Below are positions 1 through 6,387 of a stretch of DNA of 14,275 nucleotides, one piece after another. The stretch spans positions 1-14,275 of the forward strand of contig JBGSHY010000004.1 of the NCBI GenBank assembly GCA_041751995.1. The letters run 5' to 3'. A model generated the notes under the pieces. That model did no database searches. It saw only the letters and a list, made by a program, of their open reading frames with translations, and was not told the origin of the DNA. Position 1 is the first letter of the stretch. The number at the start of each line of letters is the position of its first letter. The translations under genes and the position numbers were made by a program. This DNA is from JANMEX01 sp041751995 (GTDB lineage Bacteria; Pseudomonadota; Alphaproteobacteria; Rhizobiales; Rhizobiaceae).

Positions 1-98
1 CCGACCCGAACGCCGCCGCGCGGTTTGACCGGGATTATCAGGTGTTTCTGGCCATGCAGAGGCACAGGGCGGAGATTGAGGGTATGGCATCCATATAG
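1..98 (+). CDS. C-terminal end of probable FGGY-family sugar kinase (partial)
   Basis: An open frame enters at the left edge (first full codon at 3) and stops at TAG 96-98, giving 31 residues. They read RFDRDYQVFLAMQRHR and a short tail. This resembles the last helix of FGGY carbohydrate kinases such as xylulokinase or ribulokinase, where a pattern like YD-xx-Y-xx-Y/F-xx-L closes the second actin-like domain. The match is by pattern memory only, and substrate cannot be inferred. The codon use (GCC GCC GCG CGG) suits a real gene. It converges on the repressor gene with only 8 bases between the two stop codons, leaving no room for a dedicated terminator. A sugar kinase here would fit the neighbouring uptake operon, but its own promoter and any operon partners lie outside the window. 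Confidence 0.5.
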   Translation, partial: DPNAAARFDRDYQVFLAMQRHRAEIEGMASI

Positions 99-106
99 GT
101 GCTGGA

Positions 107-1147
107 TCAGCCCAGCGGCCCCGCGCACGACCCGCGGACGATGAATTCGGTCGACAGGTCCACATCCGGCTTTGCCGCAGCTCTGCCTTGCATCAAGTCG
201 ATCAGCATGCGGGTTGCCGTTTCGCCCTGTTCGATCGGTTTGGAGCGGATGGTAGTCAGCGGCGGTTCGAGATAGGCGGCAAAGGGGAGGTCGTCGTAGC
301 CAATGATGGAAAGGTCGCGGGGCAGGGACTTGCCAAGCTCCCGCGCCGCCCGCATCACGCCGAGCGCAATCGTGTCATTGCCCGCCAGCACCGCGGTGAT
401 GTCCGGCGCCTGATTGAACAGCGCCAGCGCCGCGTCGTGGCCGCTCTTGGCGCTGAAATCGCCATAGGCAATGCGGCTGTCGGGAAGGTCGAGACCATGC
501 TTTTGCAGCGCCTCCCGGAACTCCATGATGCGGTAGTCGGTGGCGTTCGAGCCCGGCTTTGAAATCGCCACATGGCCGATTCGCTTGTGGCCAAGGCCGA
601 CAAGGTAATCGACCGCTTCCTGCAGGTCATGCGTACCGGGAATGTTGACCGTCACTTCCTTCGGGTGGCGGATGGTGCCAAGCAGCACGACAGGGAAATT
701 CCGCTCGATTAGTGCCGCCAGCTGCGGATCCTCAGTTCGTGGATTGAGCACAATCATGCCGTCGATTCGCCGCGTCAGCACCAGATCGGAAAAGGCGCGG
801 TCGTCATTCGCCTCCGGCAGGCTTTCGACCAGAACATTGTAACCATGCCCGGCAGCGATTTTCGAAATGGCGTAAAGCGTGGGCGGAATGAACCCATCCA
901 CCAGCAAAAGGTCTGGATTGGAAACGATCAGCCCGATGGTTTTGGATGCGCCTGAGGCGAGCATCCGTCCGGCGGAATTTGGCCGGTAGCCGAGCCGTTC
1001 CGCTGCCTGTTTGACGCGCAGCCGAGTCTCGTCCGCCAGCACCACGGCGGTCGAGCCGGACAGCACCATCGACACGGTGGTGCGCGACACGCCCGCCTCG
1101 CGCGCCACGTCATGGCTGGTCACTTTATGTCTCGTCGCCGCCTTCAA
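107..1147 (-). CDS. LacI-family transcriptional repressor of the alpha-galactoside uptake operon
   Basis: This is a DNA-binding repressor of 346 residues, the usual LacI/GalR length. An N-terminal helix-turn-helix plus hinge helix spans about residues 9-60 (VTSHDVAREAGVS, then RTTVSMVLSG and YRPNSAGRMLASG). A periplasmic-binding-protein-like effector domain follows at about 65-340, with the family's GLIVSNPD, DGMIVLNP, VLAGNDTIALGVM and SIIGYDDLPFA segments. The start is taken as TTG at 1147 because GGGGA lies 6 bases upstream; a GTG at residue 9 is a weaker alternative. It is divergent from the permease-binding protein-melA operon, and two operator-like palindromes lie in the shared intergenic region. 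It therefore most likely represses that operon, and perhaps itself, until a sugar binds. The effector (probably melibiose, galactose or another alpha-galactoside) is inferred from context only. Confidence 0.93.
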   Translation of the reverse strand: MKAATRHKVTSHDVAREAGVSRTTVSMVLSGSTAVVLADETRLRVKQAAERLGYRPNSAGRMLASGASKTIGLIVSNPDLLLVDGFIPPTLYAISKIAAGHGYNVLVESLPEANDDRAFSDLVLTRRIDGMIVLNPRTEDPQLAALIERNFPVVLLGTIRHPKEVTVNIPGTHDLQEAVDYLVGLGHKRIGHVAISKPGSNATDYRIMEFREALQKHGLDLPDSRIAYGDFSAKSGHDAALALFNQAPDITAVLAGNDTIALGVMRAARELGKSLPRDLSIIGYDDLPFAAYLEPPLTTIRSKPIEQGETATRMLIDLMQGRAAAKPDVDLSTEFIVRGSCAGPLG

Positions 1148-1170
1148 AATGATTCCCCGAAATCTTCCCG

Positions 1171-1199
1171 TTGACAGCTAACAGGATTTGCGCTTAGAT
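1171..1199 (+). promoter_or_regulatory. Candidate sigma70-type promoter of the sugar-uptake operon
   Basis: A consensus -35 TTGACA (1171-1176) is followed by 17 bases and a poor -10 TTAGAT (1194-1199). Transcription would start around 1206, inside the first operator palindrome, which is the classical layout for steric repression. The -35 is perfect, but the -10 matches the consensus at only three positions, so the exact start is uncertain. Confidence 0.5.
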
Positions 1200-1201
1200 C
1201 A

Positions 1202-1219
1202 AACTAACACGTGTTAGTT
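1202..1219. promoter_or_regulatory. LacI-family operator O1 (perfect palindrome)
   Basis: AACTAACACGTGTTAGTT is a perfect 18-bp inverted repeat centred on a CG step between 1210 and 1211. Size, symmetry and the central CG are those of LacI/GalR-family operators. It overlaps the predicted transcription start of the permease operon and lies about 55 bp upstream of the divergent repressor gene, so it can control both directions. Confidence 0.87.
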
Positions 1220-1232
1220 ACGAATTGACTGC

Positions 1233-1250
1233 GACTGACACGTGACAGTC
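1233..1250. promoter_or_regulatory. LacI-family operator O2 (near-perfect palindrome)
   Basis: GACTGACACGTGACAGTC is an 18-bp inverted repeat with one mismatched pair (1238/1245). It shares the core CACGTG and the half-site pattern RACTRACAC with the palindrome at 1202-1219. Centre-to-centre distance between the two is 31 bp, about three helical turns, which places both sites on the same DNA face. It falls in the predicted untranslated leader, between the transcription start and the ribosome binding site. Confidence 0.8.
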
Positions 1251-1279
1251 TGTAAGGCCGTTTGGGAGGATGGGTCTGG

Positions 1280-2203
1280 ATGGAAATCCCTGTTTTCGTG
1301 CCGTCGGCAGACGCCGAGCGCATGCGCCGCGCCCGCAGGCGGCGGTCAAATCTGGTTGGCTGGGCGTTCATTTTGCCGGCCCTGATCGGCTTCTCCGTCT
1401 TCTATCTGCTGCCGATTTTCCGCGCCGTTGAGATCAGCTTCACCGACTGGAACCTATTGCGCCCGGGCAAATGGGTCGGCGTTTCCAACTATGTGAAAAT
1501 CTGGAACGACAAGAACTTCTGGCACTCGATGTGGGTCACGCTGCTCTACGTGCTCTACAACATTCCACTGCAGACAGCGTTGGCGCTCGGCATCGCGGTG
1601 CTGGCCGACCGGCTGTCGCAATCTGTCGTGCTGCGCGCCGTCATCGTCGCACCCTACCTGATTTCAAACGTTGTCGCGGCGATGGTCTGGCTGCTGATGC
1701 TCGATCCGCTGCTTGGCATGACCAATGAATTCATCCGCTGGATCGGCGGAACCCAGGTGCCGTTCCTGACCTCGCCGGACTATGCGCTGATGTCGGTGGC
1801 GGGTATCTCCATCTGGCGTCATGTCGGCTTCACCGCACTCCTGTTCTACACCGGCCTCAAATCCATTCCGCAATATCTCTACGAGGCGGCGCGCATTGAA
1901 GGCGCAAGCGAATGGAAGCAGTTCCGCTACATCACGCTGCCGCTGCTGCGCCCGGTCATGGCGTTCATCATGGTCACGTCCGTCATTGGCTCGTTCCAGG
2001 TGTTTGACGTCATCGCCGTCACCACCACCGGAGGCCCTGCAAACTCCACCCGCGTCATTCTCTACTATATTTTCGAGAATGCGTTCCGTTTCAACAAGAT
2101 GGGCTATGCGTCCGCGCTGTCCGTCGTCCTGTTCGCCCTGCTGATTGGCATCACTCTCATACAGATGCGGGTGATGCGCGGCGGCGATTCGGATCTGGCG
2201 TGA
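1280..2203 (+). CDS. CUT1 sugar ABC transporter permease (MalF/UgpA type)
   Basis: This is the first inner-membrane permease of a carbohydrate ABC importer, with 307 residues from ATG 1280. That start has GGGAGGA (1264-1270) 9 bases upstream. An in-frame TTG at 1262 overlaps this Shine-Dalgarno and is therefore unlikely. A basic cytoplasmic N-terminus (RRARRRR) precedes about six membrane segments, starting with WAFILPALIGFSVFYLLPIF. The TDWNLL and YVKIW stretches of the first periplasmic loop are typical of CUT1 proteins. The cytoplasmic EAA loop, which docks the ATPase, is EAARIEGA at residues 202-209 followed by FRYITLPLLRP. It is the first gene of the operon after the double operator and is separated from the second permease by 10 bases. 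The alpha-galactoside substrate is inferred from the melA-like gene downstream. Confidence 0.95.
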   Translation: MEIPVFVPSADAERMRRARRRRSNLVGWAFILPALIGFSVFYLLPIFRAVEISFTDWNLLRPGKWVGVSNYVKIWNDKNFWHSMWVTLLYVLYNIPLQTALALGIAVLADRLSQSVVLRAVIVAPYLISNVVAAMVWLLMLDPLLGMTNEFIRWIGGTQVPFLTSPDYALMSVAGISIWRHVGFTALLFYTGLKSIPQYLYEAARIEGASEWKQFRYITLPLLRPVMAFIMVTSVIGSFQVFDVIAVTTTGGPANSTRVILYYIFENAFRFNKMGYASALSVVLFALLIGITLIQMRVMRGGDSDLA

Positions 2204-2213
2204 GGACACAGTG

Positions 2214-3086
2214 ATGAAAAACTTGTCAATTGGCCGCATCTTCGCCTGGTTCTGCCTTCTCCTGTTCTGCACGGTCTCGCTGTTGCCGATCTGGGTGGCC
2301 ATCAAGACCGGCCTTTCGCATCCCAATTCCGTCTTCACCTCCAACTCGTCGTTGTGGCCAACGGACTTGACCACGGGAAATTTCGCCCGTGTGCTTGGCA
2401 TGGAAAGCGATATTGTCCTGTCGTCAATCAAGGCCTCGCCAATCAACTTCGCCATCGCGATCCGCAATTCGCTGATCTACACGGGGTTGATTGTCTCCGG
2501 CCAAATCTTCTTCTCAGCGCTTGCGGCCTACGCTTTTGCCCGCATGGAATTCTGGGGCAGGGACGTCATGTTCTACGCCTTCATCGCCGCGACCATGATT
2601 CCGTCGATGGTTCTGTTCATTCCCAATTTCATCCTGATCAAGGAAATCGGCTGGCTGAACACCTTTGCCGGCATGGTCGCGCCCAACATCCTGATGGCGC
2701 CGTTCGCCGTGTTCTTTCTGCGCCAATTCTTCCTGTCTACACCCAAGGAGCTGGAAGAGGCCGCGCGGCTCGACGGCTGCAAGCCGTTCACGATCTTCTG
2801 GCGCATCGCTTTGCCGTTGCAGAAAGGCCCGCTGGCGACGCTGGCCATCCTGTTGTCGATCAACGCCTGGAACGAGTTCTTCTGGCCGTTCCTGACGGGT
2901 CATGACGAAAGCGTGCGCGTGATGGCGGTCGCCCTATCGGACTTCAAGAGCCAGGTCGGCGACGGCCAGCCAGACTGGACCGGCCTGATGGCCGCTGTCG
3001 TTTTGTCAATCATCCCGGTCATCGTGCTGCTGATGCTGTTTGGCCGCCGGATTGTCGATTCCTTGCAAACAAGCGGGATGAAGTGA
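2214..3086 (+). CDS. CUT1 sugar ABC transporter permease (MalG/UgpE type)
   Basis: This is the second permease subunit, 290 residues from ATG 2214. A GTG at 2211 is also in frame, but AGGA at 2203-2206 is 7 bases from the ATG and only 4 from the GTG, so ATG is preferred. That Shine-Dalgarno overlaps the stop codon of the preceding permease, implying translational coupling. The protein has an N-terminal membrane segment, a periplasmic loop with the LSHPNSVF and NFARVLG elements, and five further membrane helices. The EAA loop is EAARLDGC at residues 182-189, followed by FWRIALPLQKGPLATLAI. The C-terminal part (NAWNEFFWPF, then GRRIVDSLQTSGMK) is very typical of MalG-type proteins. It pairs with the upstream permease to form the translocation pore; no ATPase gene is next to it. 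Confidence 0.95.
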   Translation: MKNLSIGRIFAWFCLLLFCTVSLLPIWVAIKTGLSHPNSVFTSNSSLWPTDLTTGNFARVLGMESDIVLSSIKASPINFAIAIRNSLIYTGLIVSGQIFFSALAAYAFARMEFWGRDVMFYAFIAATMIPSMVLFIPNFILIKEIGWLNTFAGMVAPNILMAPFAVFFLRQFFLSTPKELEEAARLDGCKPFTIFWRIALPLQKGPLATLAILLSINAWNEFFWPFLTGHDESVRVMAVALSDFKSQVGDGQPDWTGLMAAVVLSIIPVIVLLMLFGRRIVDSLQTSGMK

Positions 3087-3120
3087 CCCGGCACGGGTCG
3101 TGTTAAATGGAGGAGAAAAT

Positions 3121-4431
3121 ATGAGAATCGCAAAAATCCTGGCTTCGGCCACAGCCATTTCGGCGTTGTTGTCGGGCGTTGCCCGCGCCGAGGACGTCAC
3201 CATTTCCTACTGGATGTGGGACGGCAACCAGTCGCCGGAATACCGCAAATGCGCCGACAAGTTTGAAGCCGCCAATCCGGGCATCAAGATCGACGTCAAG
3301 CAGGAAGGCTGGGACAATTACTGGACCAACCTGACCACCGGTTTCGTCGCCGGCACAGCGCCAGACGTGTTCGTCAACCATTTGTCGCGCTTTCCCGAAT
3401 TCCTGACCAACGAAGTCATGGTCGATCTGACCGACAGGATCGCCGCCGACAAGACTGACATGGCTGGCTATATTCCGGGTCTCGCCGAAAGCTGGAACAA
3501 GGAAGGCCATCAGTATGGCCTGCCCAAGGACTGGGACACAGTCGCACTCGTCTACAACAAGAAGATGGTTGCGGACGCTGGCGTGGCGGAAGAGGAAATG
3601 ATGAACCTCGACTGGAACCCCAAGGATGGCGGTTCGTTCGGCAAGGTTCTCGCCAAGCTCTCCGTCGATCAGGCCGGCAAACACGGCGATCAGGAAGGCT
3701 TCGACAAGACCAAGGTTGCCACCTATGGCATGGTTTCAAACCGCAAGGGCGATTATGGCCAGACCGAGTGGAGCTGGCTCGCCGTCTCCAGCGGATTCAA
3801 ATACATCGACAAGCCATGGGGCAGCAAATTCTCTTATGACGATCCGAAGCTCGCCGAGACGTTTGACTGGATCAAGGGCGAAGTTGCGGCCGGCCATCAT
3901 GTCAGCCAGGAAGAAGCCGGCAAGATCGGCGGTTCGGCCTTGTTTGCTGCAGGCAAGGGCGCGCTGTCACCGGATGGGTCGTGGATGATCCGCTGGTACA
4001 AGGACAATTCCAAGTTCGACATCGGCTTTGCGCCGGTTCCCAAAGGTCCGGAAGGCCGCCGCTCCATGTTCAACGGTCTGGCCGACTCGATCTGGTCCGG
4101 CTCGAAGAACCCGGATCAGGCGTGGAAATGGGTCCAGTACCTTGGCACCTCGGAATGCCAGACCATCATCGGCAACGCCGCTGTCGTGTTCCCGGCCCGT
4201 CCGGAAGCTGTTGACGCAGCGGTTGCCGCGCACAAGACAAACGGCATGGACGTCAACGCCTTCAAGATGTTGGCGACGCCGGAAACCACTTTCCCGTTCC
4301 CGATTGCTGACCACGGCAACGAAGTCTCGTCGGTCTTGAATGCGGCGATGGACAAGGTGATGCTGGGCGATGGCAATACGGCCGAAACCTTCAAGGCGGC
4401 CAACGACGAGGTCAACGCCCTGTTCCAGTAA
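3121..4431 (+). CDS. Periplasmic sugar-binding protein of the ABC importer (family 1 solute-binding protein)
   Basis: This is the substrate-capturing subunit, 436 residues from ATG 3121. A strong GGAGGAG (3109-3115) fixes that start, and an earlier in-frame GTG at 3100 lies before the Shine-Dalgarno. Residues 1-23 form a Sec signal peptide (basic MRIAK, hydrophobic core, cleavage after ARA before EDV), so the product is periplasmic. The mature part is a MalE-like family 1 binding protein: ISYWMWDG near the N-terminus, CADKFEAANPGIKIDV, GFVAGTAPDVF, YGLPKDWDTVALVYNKKM, and a Trp-rich middle (WSWLAVSSGF, GSWMIRWYK). The conserved AWKWVQYLG stretch lies toward the C-terminus. It follows the second permease by 34 bases and is followed by a stable hairpin. 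Binding of melibiose, raffinose or galactosides is inferred from the downstream alpha-galactosidase. Confidence 0.95.
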   Translation: MRIAKILASATAISALLSGVARAEDVTISYWMWDGNQSPEYRKCADKFEAANPGIKIDVKQEGWDNYWTNLTTGFVAGTAPDVFVNHLSRFPEFLTNEVMVDLTDRIAADKTDMAGYIPGLAESWNKEGHQYGLPKDWDTVALVYNKKMVADAGVAEEEMMNLDWNPKDGGSFGKVLAKLSVDQAGKHGDQEGFDKTKVATYGMVSNRKGDYGQTEWSWLAVSSGFKYIDKPWGSKFSYDDPKLAETFDWIKGEVAAGHHVSQEEAGKIGGSALFAAGKGALSPDGSWMIRWYKDNSKFDIGFAPVPKGPEGRRSMFNGLADSIWSGSKNPDQAWKWVQYLGTSECQTIIGNAAVVFPARPEAVDAAVAAHKTNGMDVNAFKMLATPETTFPFPIADHGNEVSSVLNAAMDKVMLGDGNTAETFKAANDEVNALFQ

Positions 4432-4500
4432 GCCAGACTTCTGTTTGGCGAATCCCGTTCGGCGGCAGTATGAATCCTCCCAAGGGAACTGACGCCACAA

Positions 4501-4531
4501 CCGACGGGCCGGCTCGCGCCCGGCCCGTCGG
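4501..4531 (+). other. Stable intercistronic hairpin between binding-protein gene and melA
   Basis: Positions 4501-4512 and 4520-4531 form a perfect 12-bp stem with 11 G-C pairs and a 7-base loop. No T-run follows (CAATTCC comes next), so it is a poor intrinsic terminator. It is better read as an mRNA-stabilising or attenuating hairpin that would raise the binding-protein message relative to the downstream enzyme, a common arrangement after periplasmic binding-protein genes. The remaining bases of this 129-base gap show only the melA ribosome binding site (GAGG 4552-4555). Confidence 0.75.
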
Positions 4532-4560
4532 CAATTCCAACTTTATCTCAAGAGGTAGAC

Positions 4561-5937
4561 ATGCGCCGCAATCCGAAAATCACCTTCATTGGAGCCGGTT
4601 CCACCGTATTCATGAAAAACATCATTGGCGACGTCCTGCACCGGCCGGCGCTGAAAGGGGCGACCATTGCCCTGATGGACATCAATCCGGAACGGCTTGC
4701 CGAATCCGAAATCGTCGCGGGCAAGCTTGCCAAAACATTGAACGCCCCCGCCAAAGTCGTGACCTATACCGATCAGCGCAAGGCGCTGGAAGGGGCTGAC
4801 TTTGTCGTGGTCGCCTTCCAGATCGGCGGCTATGAGCCGTCCACCGTCATTGACTTTGAAATCCCAAAAAAGTTCGGATTGCGCCAGACCATTGCCGATA
4901 CGCTCGGCGTCGGCGGCATCATGCGCGGCCTGCGCACGGTTCCGCACCTGTGGAAGATATGCGAAGACATGATGCAGGTTTGCCCAAACGCGATCATGCT
5001 GCAGTACGTCAATCCAATGGCGATCAACACCTGGGCGATTTCAGCCAAATACCCGAAGATCAAGCAGGTTGGCCTTTGCCACTCGGTGCAGGGCACGGCT
5101 TACGAACTGGCGCGCGATCTCGACATTCCGGTCGAAAAGATCCGCTACCGCGCCGCCGGCATCAACCACATGGCCTTCTATCTGAACTTTGAAGAACGCA
5201 TGGACGATGGCTCGTTCCGCAACCTTTACCCGGACCTGCTGGCCGGATACCGCGAAGGCCGCTTCCCCAAGCCCAGCCATTGGAACCCGCGCTGCCCCAA
5301 CAAGGTGCGCTACGAAATGCTGACGCGCCTCGGCTATTTCGTCACCGAAAGTTCGGAGCATTTCGCCGAATACACGCCCTACTTCATAAAGGATGGCCGC
5401 GACGACCTTATCGACAAATACGGCATTCCGCTGGATGAATATCCCAAGCGCTGCGTCGAGCAGATCGCCCGATGGAAGGGTGAGGCGGATGCGTTCAAGA
5501 GCGCCGACACAATCGAGGTCAAGGAGAGCCATGAGTACGCCTCCTCGATCATGAACTCGGTCTGGACCGGACAGCCATCGGTGATTTACGGAAACGTGCG
5601 CAACAACGGCTGCATCACCTCGCTGCTGGATGACTGCGCTGCGGAAGTGCCGTGCATGGTCGATGAAAACGGCATCCAGCCGACCTATATCGGCGCGCTG
5701 CCCAAGCAACTGACAGCGCTGATCCGCACCAACCTCAATGTGCAGGAGCTGACGGTCGAGGCGATGTTGACCGAAAACCGCGAGCATATTTTCCATGCCG
5801 CCATGATGGACCCGCACACTGCAGCTGAGCTTGACCTAGACCAGATCTGGAGTCTGACCGAAGACCTGATTGCAGCACACGGTTCGATGCTTCCGGCCTG
5901 GACGCATGGCCGGAAGACCAAAATCGCGGCGGAGTAG
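4561..5937 (+). CDS. melA: GH4 alpha-galactosidase (melibiase)
   Basis: This cytoplasmic enzyme hydrolyses alpha-1,6-galactosides such as melibiose by the NAD- and Mn-dependent redox-elimination mechanism of glycoside hydrolase family 4. Its 458 residues match E. coli MelA (about 450) in long stretches: VVVAFQIGGYEP, QTIADTLG, GLCHSVQGTA, AGINHMAFYL, GYFVTESSEHFAEYTP, EYPKRCVEQ, PSVIYGNVRN and YHAAMMDPHTAA-like. The NAD-binding loop GAGS is at residues 11-14. Metal and active-site residues expected for GH4 are present: N151 in VNPM, C173-H174, and N202-H203. No signal peptide is seen, so it acts after import. GAGG at 4552-4555 precedes the ATG by 5 bases. It is the last gene of the operon, followed by a terminator at 5960-5988. 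A closely related GH4 specificity is possible, but the MelA resemblance is strong. Confidence 0.95.
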   Translation: MRRNPKITFIGAGSTVFMKNIIGDVLHRPALKGATIALMDINPERLAESEIVAGKLAKTLNAPAKVVTYTDQRKALEGADFVVVAFQIGGYEPSTVIDFEIPKKFGLRQTIADTLGVGGIMRGLRTVPHLWKICEDMMQVCPNAIMLQYVNPMAINTWAISAKYPKIKQVGLCHSVQGTAYELARDLDIPVEKIRYRAAGINHMAFYLNFEERMDDGSFRNLYPDLLAGYREGRFPKPSHWNPRCPNKVRYEMLTRLGYFVTESSEHFAEYTPYFIKDGRDDLIDKYGIPLDEYPKRCVEQIARWKGEADAFKSADTIEVKESHEYASSIMNSVWTGQPSVIYGNVRNNGCITSLLDDCAAEVPCMVDENGIQPTYIGALPKQLTALIRTNLNVQELTVEAMLTENREHIFHAAMMDPHTAAELDLDQIWSLTEDLIAAHGSMLPAWTHGRKTKIAAE

Positions 5938-5959
5938 TTTTCCCGTTGCTTGATAATTC

Positions 5960-5988
5960 AAAACCGGCGGCTTTGGCTGCCGGTTTTT
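5960..5988 (+). terminator. Rho-independent terminator of the sugar-uptake operon
   Basis: A 12-bp stem (5960-5971 with 5976-5987, one G-T pair) with a TTTG loop runs straight into five T residues (5984-5988). It lies 22 bases after the melA stop. The opposite strand also reads as a hairpin followed by TTTT, so it may act in both directions. Confidence 0.87.
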
Positions 5989-5993
5989 CATCC

Positions 5994-6021
5994 AAAAACA
6001 AATGGCGGCCAAGCCGCCATT
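5994..6021 (-). terminator. Rho-independent terminator of tRNA-Pro
   Basis: On the minus strand, AATGGCGGC (6021-6013) pairs with GCCGCCATT (6009-6001) around a TTG loop, a perfect 9-bp stem. It is followed by TG and then TTTTT (5998-5994). It lies 28 bases beyond the 3' CCA end of the tRNA. A second short hairpin (6031-6036 with 6043-6048) sits directly behind the CCA and may help 3' processing. Confidence 0.78.
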
Positions 6022-6048
6022 GGATCATCCGTATTTTTCGGGAAATAC

Positions 6049-6125
6049 TGGTCGGAGTGATAGGATTCGAACCTACGACCCCCTCGTTCCGAACAAGGTA
6101 CGCTACCAGGCTGCGCTACACTCCG
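6049..6125 (-). tRNA. tRNA-Pro, anticodon CGG
   Basis: This is a 77-base cloverleaf on the minus strand. The acceptor stem CGGAGTG (5' end at 6125) pairs with CACTCCG, followed by discriminator A and an encoded CCA (6051-6049). The D arm contains AGCCTGGTAGCG, the anticodon stem-loop is CCTTG-TTCGGAA-CGAGG with anticodon CGG, and the T arm has GGTTCGAATCC. CGG reads CCG proline codons, which are frequent in the GC-rich genes of this window. The gene has its own promoter and terminator and is isolated between two oppositely oriented operons. Confidence 0.97.
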
Positions 6126-6139
6126 AGACCAGTGGCGGC

Positions 6140-6168
6140 CTTATAGCGAGGTGATTTGTCCGCTGCAA
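6140..6168 (-). promoter_or_regulatory. Promoter of tRNA-Pro
   Basis: Reading the minus strand, TTGCAG (6168-6163) is followed by 17 bases and TATAAG (6145-6140). Transcription would start around 6133, leaving a leader of roughly 8 bases before the mature tRNA 5' end at 6125. The -10 is good and the -35 matches only at TTG. The position relative to the tRNA supports the call. Confidence 0.6.
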
Positions 6169-6387
6169 GTCCGATTGATCAGGAAAGTGACATTGTTAAA
6201 CCCGGTCAGTTCAATGCAATCTTGACGTGCTGCTTGTCCCGTGTTTTTACCGATCGCGTGCACCAACAGTGAGTCCAGCAAGTGAAACTTGGGCGAAACT
6301 GCGCCTGTCTGACAGCGGGTCGTTGGCTTTTGCGCGGAAACCGGACTAAACCGACGCAGTGCTGCTGGCTGGCGGCAAAAGCGGGAA
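6169..6387 (+). promoter_or_regulatory. Gene-free region upstream of the glycan operon with a candidate promoter
   Basis: With the tRNA promoter, roughly 260 bases (6126-6387) hold no convincing gene. The best rightward promoter candidate is CTTGACG (-35 TTGACG at 6222-6227), a 17-base spacer and a weak -10 TTTTAC (6245-6250). This would leave a leader of about 130 bases before the ATG at 6388. No riboswitch or operator fold was recognised in that leader. A long minus-strand open frame crosses the region but overlaps the start of the downstream gene and has no recognisable protein character. Confidence 0.35.

Noticed and set aside
1664..2467. Minus-strand open frame of 267 codons opposite the permease genes
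   Set aside because: Its translation is rich in His, Arg, Asp and Gln in the way typical of antisense frames over membrane-protein genes, and the plus strand encodes two clear permeases there.
4501..4531. Hairpin before melA as a full intrinsic terminator
   Set aside because: No T-run follows the stem, and melA belongs functionally with the upstream transporter genes, so read-through is more likely.
5041..5817. Minus-strand open frame of 258 codons inside melA
   Set aside because: The plus strand encodes a protein nearly collinear with E. coli MelA, with all active-site residues. The antisense frame has no recognisable feature.
6049..6125. tRNA-Pro as an attachment site of a genomic island
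   Set aside because: tRNA 3' ends are common integration sites, but no integrase gene and no second copy of the tRNA 3' end was seen in the window.
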